The notes below the pieces were generated by a model that worked only from the letters and a program-made list of their open reading frames with translations, did no database searches and had not been told where the DNA came from. From NCBI GenBank assembly GCA_003446315.1, contig DMBA01000221.1, forward strand, positions 1 to 6,505: DNA of 6,505 nt, read 5' to 3'. Of the stretch, positions 1 to 5,866 are shown piece by piece. Both the position numbers and the translations under genes were made by a program. The stretch is from Ruminococcus sp. Its GTDB lineage: Bacteria; Bacillota; Clostridia; Oscillospirales; Ruminococcaceae. The number at the start of each line of letters is the position of its first letter. Positions within the stretch are counted from its first letter, which is position 1.

Positions 1-153
1 GCAATCCGAGGGCGCATTTTCATTCCGGAATACGCAGTACGAATGCATCAACGCTGGATTCTGCAATCCGGTTTGTATGAACAGCAGCAAAAAGCCGGAA
101 GCAGCCTTTTGAAGAATGTTTTTACAGCAGATACGTCCTTTTCGGCTTCTTAA
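1..153 (+). CDS. 3' end of an unrecognised protein (partial)
   Basis: The frame starting at base 1 stays open for 50 codons and stops at TAA 151-153. The window cuts off its 5' end. The visible tail is polar and mixed (it contains IFIPEYAVRMHQRW and ends TSFSAS), with no membrane segment or motif that I recognise. The other two plus frames are also open for part of this stretch, so the frame choice rests on being longest and on the gene-like spacing to the promoter that follows. No clear terminator follows within the next 40 bases. I cannot assign a function. Confidence 0.45.
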   Translation, partial: AIRGRIFIPEYAVRMHQRWILQSGLYEQQQKAGSSLLKNVFTADTSFSAS

Positions 154-195
154 TCATTTTTAAAACAATCTTCATAGTCCCTTCAAAATCAAATA

Positions 196-224
196 TTGAC
201 ACCGCAGCTTAAATTTGATATAAT
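196..224 (+). promoter_or_regulatory. Consensus-perfect sigma-A promoter
   Basis: TTGACA at 196-201 and TATAAT at 219-224 are separated by exactly 17 nt, matching the housekeeping consensus at all 12 positions. Transcription should start about 231-232, leaving a leader of about 80 nt before the cohesin-like gene. Nothing resembling an operator was identified apart from the hairpin immediately downstream. High, mostly constitutive initiation is inferred from the perfect match. Confidence 0.85.
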
Positions 225-232
225 TTTATACA

Positions 233-261
233 GCAGGATTCATCGCGTATCTGAATCCTGC
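233..261 (+). promoter_or_regulatory. Perfect stem-loop at the predicted mRNA 5' end
   Basis: GCAGGATTCA (233-242) and TGAATCCTGC (252-261) are perfect reverse complements around a 9-nt loop. The stem begins only 1-2 nt after the predicted transcription start, so the transcript would begin with a hairpin. Such 5' stems are known to stabilise mRNAs in Firmicutes. Because the inverted repeat is also DNA-level symmetric, it could instead be an operator just downstream of the promoter. No T-run follows, so it is not a terminator. Confidence 0.6.
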
Positions 262-297
262 ATCCTGAAATATACGGACAATTGATTTTGAATGAAA

Positions 298-305
298 GGA
301 CGGAG
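298..305 (+). promoter_or_regulatory. Ribosome binding site that fixes the start at 313
   Basis: GGACGGAG carries GGAG at 302-305, 7 nt before ATG 313. The in-frame ATG at 292 has no purine-rich sequence at a suitable distance, and using it would place the Shine-Dalgarno inside the coding region. The start at 313 also gives a clean signal peptide. Confidence 0.7.
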
Positions 306-312
306 CATTACA

Positions 313-993
313 ATGAAAAGCAAAGGATTCAAAGCAGCATTGCCTGTATTCATGCTTGCGGCTGTATTGCCGTTTTCTGTACTTCATGCATCCGCAGCAG
401 AGCAGAACGAGAACATTTTACCTTATGAAACATATGAGGGAATTGCAGAGGACAAGTGCAATGTGATTGCCGCACAAATGTATGCAGCGCCCGGCGAAAC
501 AGTATCCTATCCCGTCTATCTGTATCACAATACCGGCTACAACTGTATCGGCGTTCACGTTGATTTTGATGAAAGACTGCTTCCTGTATGCAATCAGGAT
601 GGTAAGGTCGATGTATCGGAAGGTTCTGCTTCTGATGCGCTGAAACCGGTATTCAGCAGCATTCTGAAAAACGGTCGTCACAGATACGGTATGGCGGTTA
701 TACCGGAAAATGAAGACGGTCCGAATGAAACGGATGACGGTGTTTTGTGTTATGCGAAATTCAAAATCCCGGAAGACGCGCAGGCAGGCGACCGATATTC
801 CATGAAGCTTGGTATCAACGAGCTGCCATACAACACGATCGACGGCTGGATTGAAGTCAGAGGGGAAGCAAAAAGCGGTTTGCTGGATGCTTTCAAGGAG
901 CACCCTGCCGCTTATGCGGGCGGTTTCGCACTGATCGCCGGCATCGGGATTATTTCCGCTGTATGCATCGACGCACGAAAAAAATCCAAATAA
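313..993 (+). CDS. Secreted, membrane-anchored cohesin-like domain protein
   Basis: A 226-residue protein. Residues 1-29 form a signal peptide: Lys-rich start, hydrophobic core, cleavage near ASAA. From about 50 to 185 there is a beta-rich domain with a cohesin-like opening: APGETVSYPVYL at 58-70, then N-x-G at 73-75 and VHVDFDERLLPV at 81-92. This resembles the pattern G-x-x-V-x-x-P-V followed by a Y/F-D strand seen in cellulosomal cohesins. Residues 201-219 are a hydrophobic Gly/Ala/Ile segment followed by DARKKSK, a stop-transfer anchor. There is no LPxTG sortase motif, so anchoring should be by the membrane. The gene has its own promoter and terminator, so it is monocistronic. Cohesins bind dockerins on enzymes, but I see no dockerin here, and the similarity is judged by eye. 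Other Ig-like surface domains are possible. Start 313 was chosen for its GGAG site. Confidence 0.75.
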   Translation: MKSKGFKAALPVFMLAAVLPFSVLHASAAEQNENILPYETYEGIAEDKCNVIAAQMYAAPGETVSYPVYLYHNTGYNCIGVHVDFDERLLPVCNQDGKVDVSEGSASDALKPVFSSILKNGRHRYGMAVIPENEDGPNETDDGVLCYAKFKIPEDAQAGDRYSMKLGINELPYNTIDGWIEVRGEAKSGLLDAFKEHPAAYAGGFALIAGIGIISAVCIDARKKSK

Positions 994-1000
994 TCATATG

Positions 1001-1051
1001 AAGCGCATCGTCTGACAATTCAGGTGATGCGCTTTTCCGGTATATTTTTTT
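1001..1051 (+). terminator. Intrinsic terminator of the cohesin-like gene
   Basis: A 15-bp stem pairs 1001-1015 with 1020-1034 around a CAAT loop and includes two G-U pairs. The outer 9 bp (AAGCGCATC/GATGCGCTT) are perfect. TTTT at the stem end and a T-rich tract to about 1051 follow. It lies 7 nt after the stop codon of the upstream gene. Confidence 0.85.
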
Positions 1052-1090
1052 GTGAAAGCGCCGCATTTTTTGTGCTGACCGGCGACAAAC

Positions 1091-1125
1091 TGAGGGGTGA
1101 AAGCCAAAACGGTTTTCACCCCTCA
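1091..1125 (-). terminator. Stem-loop ending the opposing minus-strand operon
   Basis: Arms 1091-1105 and 1111-1125 pair over 15 bp (one G-U) around a 5-nt loop; the outer 12 bp, TGAGGGGTGAAA/TTTCACCCCTCA, are perfect. It sits 56 bp beyond the stop of the GH3 gene, where an operon end is expected. On the minus strand it is followed only by GTTTG, a weak U-tract, so termination strength is uncertain. Plus-strand sequence after it has no T-run. The two neighbouring transcription units converge here. Confidence 0.6.
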
Positions 1126-1181
1126 ATGATTTGAACAGATATGAGTTCTATCCGGAGAAAACAGGTCTGAATGATACAGCC

Positions 1182-2573
1182 TTATTCCGGAAAATCATAC
1201 CAGATTGTGACCGTTCCGCCGGGTTCTCCGGTGACAACCGGAGGCTCTGTGACCGGCAGCGTTTCCGATGTGAATGCGGATTCAGAAGCAGCGGTCATGA
1301 CGGCAGAGGTGACGGTTTCAGAGGGAAAAGTCTCCGAAGGAACGGCGGTCGTTTCGGTCGTGTAAGCGGGAAACTGCTCGAACAGACCGAGCGACTGCTT
1401 CCAGTACAGAATACGCAGCACAGAATCGTTGAGCTGTTCTTCGGGAATCTCACCGAGCTGCACTGCTTGGATCACACTGCTGACAGCGTCCTCAAAATCC
1501 GCATAACAAAGCAGATCATTTCCTGCAAGCACAGCAGCAACAGCCGGACTTTGTCCCGCTGTAAATTCAGTGATCGCGTTCATATTGAGGTCATCGGAGA
1601 TGATAACACCGCGGAAACCGAGTTCTTCCCGCAGAATGCGGTGCACCTCCTGAGAGAGCGATGCGGGGTGATCGGGATCCATGCATTCCACGATATTGTG
1701 CGACACCATCACGGAATCGGCACCGGCAGCAATGCCTGCTGCAAACGGCAGGAAATCACCGGAAGTAAATGCATCGTAAGGACGGCTGTCATATGCCATA
1801 TTCTGATGCGTGTCCGTGCTGCCGCCGTAACCGGGGAAATGCTTGAGCGTGCAGCCGAGTTTCTTCTCCTTCATGATGCGGACGACCGTTGTGATATAAT
1901 CAGCGGTATCGGCAGGCTGCATGCTGAAACAGCGCGGATAAATGTAATCTGCTTCGCTTTGCGGGACATCGCACACCGGCGCAAGATTGACATTGACCCC
2001 AAGACTTCGGAGCAGATCGGCTTTTTCCTCTGTATCACTGCAAATGAGATCCCAGCCGCCCTCTGCATAGAGATAATGCGGACTCCAGAACTGATAAGCA
2101 CGGAGCTGCGGATTGAGACTGATGCGGTTGACCGTGCCGCCTTCCTCATCGACGGAGATCAGCAGCGGGATTTTGGCAGCGGACTGGAATCCGCCGGTCA
2201 TTTCCTGCACCTGCTCCGCACTTTTATATGCAAAAGGCGGCGCAAACAGGCAAAGACCGCCTGCGCCGTTTTCCGCTGCCTGTTGTGCAGCTTCGGGATC
2301 AGAACAGCAAACGAGCATCATTTGTGCGGCTTTTTCTGCAAGCGTCATCTGCTGCATACGCTCCACCAGTTCCGGATCATCCGGCGGTGTATAGACATTT
2401 GTTGTGGTGGTTGTTGTGGTCGATTCGGTCGTGGTTGTGATTGTGGTTGCGAGGCTTGAGAAAGTTGTTACGGCTTCTTCTGCCGTGTTTGATGTCTGAT
2501 CGCTGCATCCGCAGAAAACCGCCATACAGACAGCAGGCAGCAGTGCAGCGGCATATTTGATGATTTCTTTCAT
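1182..2573 (-). CDS. GH3-family beta-N-acetylhexosaminidase-like lipoprotein
   Basis: A 463-residue secreted glycosidase. It has a lipoprotein signal peptide with the acylated Cys at about 23 (VFCGC, a slightly atypical lipobox), then a Thr-rich linker at 36-59. The GH3 TIM-barrel domain spans about 66-410. NagZ-type signatures are intact: DEEGG at 142-146, KHFPGYGGSTDTH at 244-256 (the Asp/His pair used as acid/base in NagZ), and SDDLNM at 326-331 with the nucleophile Asp at 327. The likely reaction is removal of terminal N-acetylglucosamine from muropeptides or glycans outside the membrane. A second low-complexity Thr/Ser/Glu/Pro tail from about 410 ends in TVTIWYDFPE and has no recognisable domain. 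It is the last gene of a four-gene operon: AGGA (complement of 2582-2585) lies 8 nt before the ATG, and the upstream stop is 13 nt away. Exact substrate is unproven. Cytoplasmic NagZ proteins lack the lipobox and both linkers. Confidence 0.9.
   Translation of the reverse strand: MKEIIKYAAALLPAVCMAVFCGCSDQTSNTAEEAVTTFSSLATTITTTTESTTTTTTTNVYTPPDDPELVERMQQMTLAEKAAQMMLVCCSDPEAAQQAAENGAGGLCLFAPPFAYKSAEQVQEMTGGFQSAAKIPLLISVDEEGGTVNRISLNPQLRAYQFWSPHYLYAEGGWDLICSDTEEKADLLRSLGVNVNLAPVCDVPQSEADYIYPRCFSMQPADTADYITTVVRIMKEKKLGCTLKHFPGYGGSTDTHQNMAYDSRPYDAFTSGDFLPFAAGIAAGADSVMVSHNIVECMDPDHPASLSQEVHRILREELGFRGVIISDDLNMNAITEFTAGQSPAVAAVLAGNDLLCYADFEDAVSSVIQAVQLGEIPEEQLNDSVLRILYWKQSLGLFEQFPAYTTETTAVPSETFPSETVTSAVMTAASESAFTSETLPVTEPPVVTGEPGGTVTIWYDFPE
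2400..2447 (-). repeat. Thr-codon low-complexity tract in the GH3 gene
   Basis: Near-continuous ACA/ACC-type codons on the coding strand (seen as GTTGTGGTGG-like sequence on the plus strand) encode residues about 43-58, nearly all Thr. It forms a flexible linker between the lipid anchor and the catalytic domain, and could be a site of O-glycosylation. Triplet-length slippage would change linker length without breaking the frame. Confidence 0.75.
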
Positions 2574-2586
2574 AATTCAATTCCTG

Positions 2587-3444
2587 TCAGGAGCACTGTA
2601 AAATCAGATGCACCCGGTCAAACCGGCGGGCTGCCAGATCCTCTTTTCGGATACAGAAATAGATTCTGCCGTCGCCGCCGAAATCCAGCCTGTAATCACG
2701 GGTTTCAAGGGAATCCATTTGCAGGAGCAAGATCCAGTCCTGCGCGTGCAGATGAATGTCCGCTTCTTCTTCCTGTGTCATCTCCGGCCGTCCGTTTCCA
2801 TAGCTGAAACCGCGTGAAACACTCTCGCAATCGGTCAGAAATTCATCCTGAATCAGGTCGGCATATCCGAGCAGCTTTGTCCGGACAGTTGCAGGATAGG
2901 CTTCTGTCCGGTCATTATAAAAGTTGTTCCAGTATTCATCTTCCTCATCTCCGAAGATCTCACCCAGCCCGTAAAATGCAAAGCCCTCACAGGCATCCGG
3001 CAGATCCGGAAAAGCTGCCGCTTCTGCATAAATCTGCGGAACCCTGAAACAGGGTTCAAGTGTTTCGGGCGGCGCTGTTTCGGTGAGATCATCGGGATTT
3101 TCAAAATAAAACACCTGAGCACAGCCGTCATGTGACGGATCGTAGCCCCACTGCATCAGATCCAGTTCGTAGAAAAAGGAGAGGATACCGTGATCGGGCA
3201 GCAGACCGTCCTTGTCCAGCGCGTGAATCGCTGCGCAGTCAACCTGAAGCAGAAACGACAGCGGATTTGTTCTGACCTGACCGTGAAAATCCTTGCCGGT
3301 GTATTCCGGCCAGACAAATTCCGGCGGGAGAAGCGGATCCCCGCCGAAGTGCGTCCGACCGGATACGGTGTCGGATTCATGCAGGAAAATAGCGTTTTTC
3401 TCATGTGCGGCATAAAATGCCTGCATCTGTTCGTTGATATCCAT
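2587..3444 (-). CDS. YwqG-like DUF1963 family protein
   Basis: A 285-residue cytoplasmic protein with no signal peptide. It shows the YwqG/DUF1963 pattern along its length: GRTHFGGDPLLPPEFVWP near 29-46, PLSFLLQVDC near 61-70, DGLLPDHGILSFFYE near 79-93, WGYDPSHDGC near 98-107, KLLGYADLIQDE near 190-201, a W-ILLLQMDS strand near 233-242 and DGRIYFCIRKEDL near 258-270. The length fits the family (about 260-290). The biochemical function of the family is unknown, and I do not infer one. Its start sits 8 nt after the UPF0210 stop. The Shine-Dalgarno GAGG (complement of 3451-3454) overlaps that stop codon, which suggests translational coupling. DUF1963 genes are often scattered and lineage-specific, so its place in this operon may be a local addition. 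Confidence 0.88.
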   Translation of the reverse strand: MDINEQMQAFYAAHEKNAIFLHESDTVSGRTHFGGDPLLPPEFVWPEYTGKDFHGQVRTNPLSFLLQVDCAAIHALDKDGLLPDHGILSFFYELDLMQWGYDPSHDGCAQVFYFENPDDLTETAPPETLEPCFRVPQIYAEAAAFPDLPDACEGFAFYGLGEIFGDEEDEYWNNFYNDRTEAYPATVRTKLLGYADLIQDEFLTDCESVSRGFSYGNGRPEMTQEEEADIHLHAQDWILLLQMDSLETRDYRLDFGGDGRIYFCIRKEDLAARRFDRVHLILQCS

Positions 3445-3452
3445 ATGCGGCC

Positions 3453-4811
3453 TCAGTTTTTCAGACTCTGCATCGGGGCAGGGATTCTGCCGCCGCGTGC
3501 GATGAATTTTTCAGCGCTTTCTTTGCGTACCGGCATAACAGGGCCGACACCGAACAGACCGCCGAAGTCAAGCTCCTCGCCCTCTTTCTTGCCGATTGCC
3601 GGAATGACACGGACAGCGGTTGTTTTGCTGTTGACCATGCCGATTGCAGCTTCATCTGCAATAATCGCGGAGATGGTGGAAGCGGGCGTATCGCCGGGAA
3701 TGACGATCATATCCAGACCGACCGAGCAGACAGCGGTCATTGCTTCGAGCTTCTCGATGGAGAGCACGCCGGCATTGGCTGCGTCGATCATGCCTGCGTC
3801 CTCAGAGACCGGAATGAATGCGCCGGAAAGACCGCCGACACTGGACGATGCCATGACACCGCCCTTTTTCACGGCATCATTGAGCAGAGCAAGGGCAGCC
3901 GTCGTGCCGTGCATGCCGCAGACAGAAAGTCCCATGCCTTCGAGAATATGTGCCACACTGTCTCCGACAGCGGGTGTCGGTGCAAGGGAGAGATCGACGA
4001 TGCCGAACGGAACATCGAGCATTTTGGAAGCGCGTGTACCGACAAGCTGACCCATGCGGGTAATTTTGAATGCGGTGCGCTTGATGATATTGGCAAGCTC
4101 GTCGATGGATGCATCCGGATATTTTTCGATTGCAGCACGGACAACGCCGGGGCCGGATACGCCGACATGCACTTCGCAGTCCGGTTCGCCGGGGCCGTGG
4201 AAAGCGCCTGCCATAAACGGGTTATCTTCCGGCGCATTGCAGAACACGACCAGTTTTGCAGGGCCGAAGCACTGATTATCGGCAGTCAGCTCCGCAGATT
4301 CGCGGATGATCTCACCCATCAGGCGCACGGCATCCATATTGATACCGGCTTTGGTGGAACCGACATTGACAGAGGAGCAGACATTGGATGTTTCGGCGAG
4401 TGCCTGCGGAATGGAGCGAATGAGTGCTTCATCGCCGTTGCTGAATCCCTTGTGAACGAGTGCAGAATAGCCGCCGATGAAGTTGACACCGGTTGTTTCT
4501 GCGGCACGCTGCAAGGTGTGTGCGAGTTTGACGGGATCGCCGCCGCGGGTAGCAGCAATGACCATCGCAGCGGGGGTGATGGAAATGCGCTTATTGATGA
4601 TCGGAATGCCGTATTCGGTTTCGATCTGCTGACCGACGGCGACAAGGCGTTCTGCTTTGCGTGTGATCTTGTCGTAAACGCGGTCGCAAACGGTATTCAT
4701 ATCTTCTGCGCAGCAATCCAGCAGCGAAATGCCCATTGTGATCGTGCGGATATCGAGGCATTCGTCCTGGATCATGCGGATCGTTTCGAGAATATCAGAG
4801 GTATTGAGCAT
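3453..4811 (-). CDS. UPF0210 / DUF711 (PFL-like) family protein
   Basis: A 452-residue cytoplasmic protein of the UPF0210 (DUF711) family, which is usually about 445-455 residues, so it is full length. It begins with the family's N-terminal ETIRMI and [15 protein letters not shown] segments, followed by glycine-rich blocks: [56 protein letters not shown], and [17 protein letters not shown]. The family resembles glycyl-radical/pyruvate formate-lyase folds but lacks a proven reaction. It is nearly always next to an ACT-domain UPF0237 gene, as here with a 15-nt gap, so the two probably act together as a ligand-sensing pair. The Shine-Dalgarno GGGAGG (complement of 4817-4822) lies 5 nt before the ATG. 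The S. pneumoniae homologue is SP_0239, from general knowledge. Confidence 0.93.
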   Translation of the reverse strand: MLNTSDILETIRMIQDECLDIRTITMGISLLDCCAEDMNTVCDRVYDKITRKAERLVAVGQQIETEYGIPIINKRISITPAAMVIAATRGGDPVKLAHTLQRAAETTGVNFIGGYSALVHKGFSNGDEALIRSIPQALAETSNVCSSVNVGSTKAGINMDAVRLMGEIIRESAELTADNQCFGPAKLVVFCNAPEDNPFMAGAFHGPGEPDCEVHVGVSGPGVVRAAIEKYPDASIDELANIIKRTAFKITRMGQLVGTRASKMLDVPFGIVDLSLAPTPAVGDSVAHILEGMGLSVCGMHGTTAALALLNDAVKKGGVMASSSVGGLSGAFIPVSEDAGMIDAANAGVLSIEKLEAMTAVCSVGLDMIVIPGDTPASTISAIIADEAAIGMVNSKTTAVRVIPAIGKKEGEELDFGGLFGVGPVMPVRKESAEKFIARGGRIPAPMQSLKN

Positions 4812-4826
4812 AAGATCCTCCCAAAG

Positions 4827-5096
4827 TTAAATGCGGTGCATGGAATTGAAAATATCTTCGTGCATAACGTGAATGGAGAGTCCAAGCTCTTTTCCCAGCG
4901 CATTCAGGGAATCGGAAAGCTCGGAGAATTCACACTTCATGCCGCGGATATCGACCAGCATAAACATTGCAAACAGATCCTGCAAAACGCTTTGTGTGAC
5001 TTCGATGACATTTGCATTCTTTTCTGCACAGATGCCGCTGACCTTATGCAGGATGCCGACGGTATCGTGACCGATGACGGTAATAACTGCTTTCAT
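4827..5096 (-). CDS. UPF0237 single ACT-domain protein
   Basis: An 89-residue cytoplasmic protein made of one ACT domain. The first strand MKAVITVIG is followed by HDTVGILHKVSGIC, with the GxD/HDxxGI turn typical of the ligand-binding edge. The middle strands NVIEVTQSV and FAMFMLVDI and the helix SDSLNALGKELG complete the fold. Length matches UPF0237 (about 88-90). ACT domains bind amino acids and similar small ligands, often as dimers. It is the first gene of the operon and pairs with UPF0210 downstream. A very strong Shine-Dalgarno, AAGGAGG (complement of 5106-5112), lies 9 nt before the ATG. The ligand is unknown. GcvR-like regulatory proteins are related but have two ACT domains. Confidence 0.93.
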   Translation of the reverse strand: MKAVITVIGHDTVGILHKVSGICAEKNANVIEVTQSVLQDLFAMFMLVDIRGMKCEFSELSDSLNALGKELGLSIHVMHEDIFNSMHRI

Positions 5097-5151
5097 AATG
5101 GAAAGCCTCCTTCAAATTGTAATGTTTCCTGTAAAAAAACGATTATACTTA

Positions 5152-5180
5152 ATTATACCATATTATGGAGAAAAAAGCAA
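5152..5180 (-). promoter_or_regulatory. Promoter of the ACT-UPF0210-DUF1963-GH3 operon
   Basis: On the minus strand TTGCTT (complement of 5175-5180) and TATAAT (complement of 5152-5157) are 17 nt apart. The start of transcription would fall near 5145, giving a leader of about 50 nt. A second TATAAT (complement of 5142-5147) lies just downstream, but no fitting -35 was seen for it. The promoter lies at the edge of the repeat array, so its -35 is inside a duplicated segment. Confidence 0.65.
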
Positions 5181-5245
5181 TGACCTGACGCACATTTTAC
5201 ATATGCGTATCCGGTGAACTTTAGATCAATTGCAGCGGGGCTTCC
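5159..5245 (+). repeat. 87-bp direct repeat, copy 1
   Basis: Identical base for base to 5356-5442. It includes an A spacer (without its first seven bases) and most of unit B1. With one mismatch the match extends leftwards to 5153. It contains an imperfect hairpin at 5188-5208 (ACGCACAT against ATATGCGT). Confidence 0.9.
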
Positions 5246-5248
5246 CCG
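5211..5248 (+). repeat. 38-bp B unit, copy 1
   Basis: Starts CCGGTGAACTTTAGATC. It ends with the intact mini-hairpin CGGGG-CTT-CCCCG at 5236-5248. Confidence 0.85.
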
Positions 5249-5270
5249 ATTATACCATAAAATGCAATTG
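5227..5270. repeat. Nested inverted repeat around B1
   Basis: CAATTGCA (5227-5234) is the reverse complement of TGCAATTG (5263-5270). The pair encloses the B1 mini-hairpin. A further two pairs, one of them G-U, can extend it outwards. It occurs only at this copy, because the right arm lies in the diverged spacer. Confidence 0.55.
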
Positions 5271-5310
5271 GTTTCACGCAAGTACACCCGATCGCAGCGC
5301 TGTTTATTAT

Positions 5311-5348
5311 CCGGCGAACTTTAGATCAACGCCAGCGGGGGCTCCCCG
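5311..5348 (+). repeat. 38-bp B unit, copy 2 (most diverged)
   Basis: Six differences from B1, yet the mini-hairpin is kept as GCGGGG-GCT-CCCCGC (5335-5349). The changes fall in the fifth base, the CAATTG block and the loop, while GAACTTTAGATCAA is unchanged. Pairing is preserved despite divergence. Confidence 0.85.
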
Positions 5349-5377
5349 CTTATAGCATATTATGGAGAAAAAAGCAA
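5349..5377 (-). promoter_or_regulatory. Duplicated, weaker copy of the operon promoter
   Basis: The 197-bp-spaced repeat carries the same TTGCTT (complement of 5372-5377). The -10 at the same 17-nt spacing is TATAAG (complement of 5349-5354), one base from consensus. Transcripts from it would run through the array into the ACT gene. Whether it is active is unknown. Confidence 0.4.
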
Positions 5378-5442
5378 TGACCTGACGCACATTTTACATA
5401 TGCGTATCCGGTGAACTTTAGATCAATTGCAGCGGGGCTTCC
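5356..5442 (+). repeat. 87-bp direct repeat, copy 2
   Basis: Perfect copy of 5159-5245, displaced by 197 bp. Perfect identity in noncoding DNA implies recent duplication or gene conversion. The match breaks at 5443, where G replaces C inside the mini-hairpin arm of B3. Confidence 0.9.
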
Positions 5443-5445
5443 GCG
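5408..5445 (+). repeat. 38-bp B unit, copy 3 (hairpin arm broken)
   Basis: Identical to B1 except for the last arm, which reads CCGCG instead of CCCCG, so the mini-hairpin loses a pair. It directly abuts B4 with no spacer. Confidence 0.85.
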
Positions 5446-5483
5446 CCGGTGAACTTTAGATCAATTGCAGCGGGGCATCCCCG
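5446..5483 (+). repeat. 38-bp B unit, copy 4
   Basis: Head-to-tail with B3. It has an intact mini-hairpin CGGGG-CAT-CCCCG at 5471-5483. It matches B1 except for one loop base. Confidence 0.85.
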
Positions 5484-5621
5484 CACGCAGCATTGCTGTT
5501 TTCATTGTAATATCAAGACTTTTCCCGGTAAAATTCCGACAACTCTGCCGCAAAATATTGACTTTCAGCGGTACGTCTGGTATTGAGCCGGCAGTTTGAT
5601 ATTCTTCTATGCATCAACCGC

Positions 5622-5828
5622 GCGCTGGAAATGTCCCAGAACAGCGAGCGCCTGAGCTGGAGCTTTGCGGAAGTCGATTCCAAGCTGAAAGACATCATGG
5701 AAAATGTCTACGCGAACATCAGCGCAGCCGCGAAGAAATACGGCATGGAAGGCAATTATGTTGCCGGTGCAAATATCGCCGGCTTTGAAAAGGTGCTCGA
5801 TGCCATGAACGCACAGGGTATTGTGTAA
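5622..5828 (+). pseudogene. gdhA: C-terminal remnant of NADP-specific glutamate dehydrogenase
   Basis: Sixty-eight codons matching the extreme C-terminus of GdhA: ALEMSQNSERLSWSF, then VDSKLKDIMENVY, and NYVAGANIAGFEKVLDAM with AQGIV at the end. The stop is TAA 5826-5828. Complete enzymes are about 445-450 residues, so about 85 percent is missing, including the substrate Lys, the catalytic Asp and most of the nucleotide-binding domain. Homology begins abruptly at Ala-Leu-Glu-Met (5622). Upstream in frame the sequence is unrelated and reaches a TGA at 5559-5561. A TTG at 5583 could start an open frame but has no convincing ribosome binding site. GdhA makes glutamate from 2-oxoglutarate and ammonia with NADPH; this fragment cannot. 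The remaining codons are undamaged, so truncation looks fairly recent, or it is an assembly join. Confidence 0.88.
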
Positions 5829-5866
5829 ACGGATAGTGCCCGCGATTGAATCAAGGGGGTTATACA

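Larger units (their letters stand above)
5152..5483. repeat. Composite intergenic repeat array
   Basis: Roughly 330 bases without a gene, built from two alternating pieces. The B unit is 38 bp, starts CCGGTGAACTTTAG and ends in a CGGGG-loop-CCCCG mini-hairpin; it occurs four times. The A spacer (59 bp) starts ATTATACCATATTATGG and occurs twice almost unchanged, plus a diverged 62-bp version at 5249-5310 sharing its first 11 bases. The order is A, B1, diverged A, B2, A, B3, B4. B starts lie at 5211, 5311, 5408 and 5446. It contains promoter elements for the leftward operon. No transposase or protein is encoded. The remaining 5484-5621, up to the gdhA remnant, shows no gene I can support. Confidence 0.85.

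Noticed and set aside
292..312. Start of the cohesin-like gene at ATG 292
   Set aside because: It has no ribosome binding site at a suitable distance, and the GGAG site lies between it and ATG 313.
880..990. Sortase LPxTG anchor in the cohesin-like protein
   Set aside because: No LPxTG-like motif precedes the C-terminal hydrophobic segment.
1131..2459. Long plus-strand open frame opposite the GH3 gene
   Set aside because: It encodes Arg/Cys/His-rich sequence with no family match. The minus strand carries intact GH3 motifs and a proper ribosome binding site.
3909..5183. 424-codon plus-strand open frame opposite UPF0210 and ACT
   Set aside because: It spans two recognised minus-strand genes and their ribosome sites, has no motif, and runs into the promoter and repeat region. 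It is an antisense shadow.
5152..5483. CRISPR array
   Set aside because: Spacings between the 38-bp units are 100, 97 and 38 bp, the spacers themselves repeat, and no cas gene is present.
5558..5586. Promoter TTGACT-17-TATTGA upstream of the gdhA remnant
   Set aside because: The -10 matches consensus at only three bases.
5513..5698. Minus-strand 61-codon open frame opposite the gdhA remnant
   Set aside because: Part of it is antisense to the conserved GdhA codons, and it lacks a convincing ribosome binding site. The 5513-5620 part remains unexplained but unrecognised.
5583..5828. An intact short gene starting at TTG 5583
   Set aside because: Residues before 5622 are unrelated to GdhA, the start lacks a Shine-Dalgarno, and the product would be only the last part of a 450-residue enzyme.
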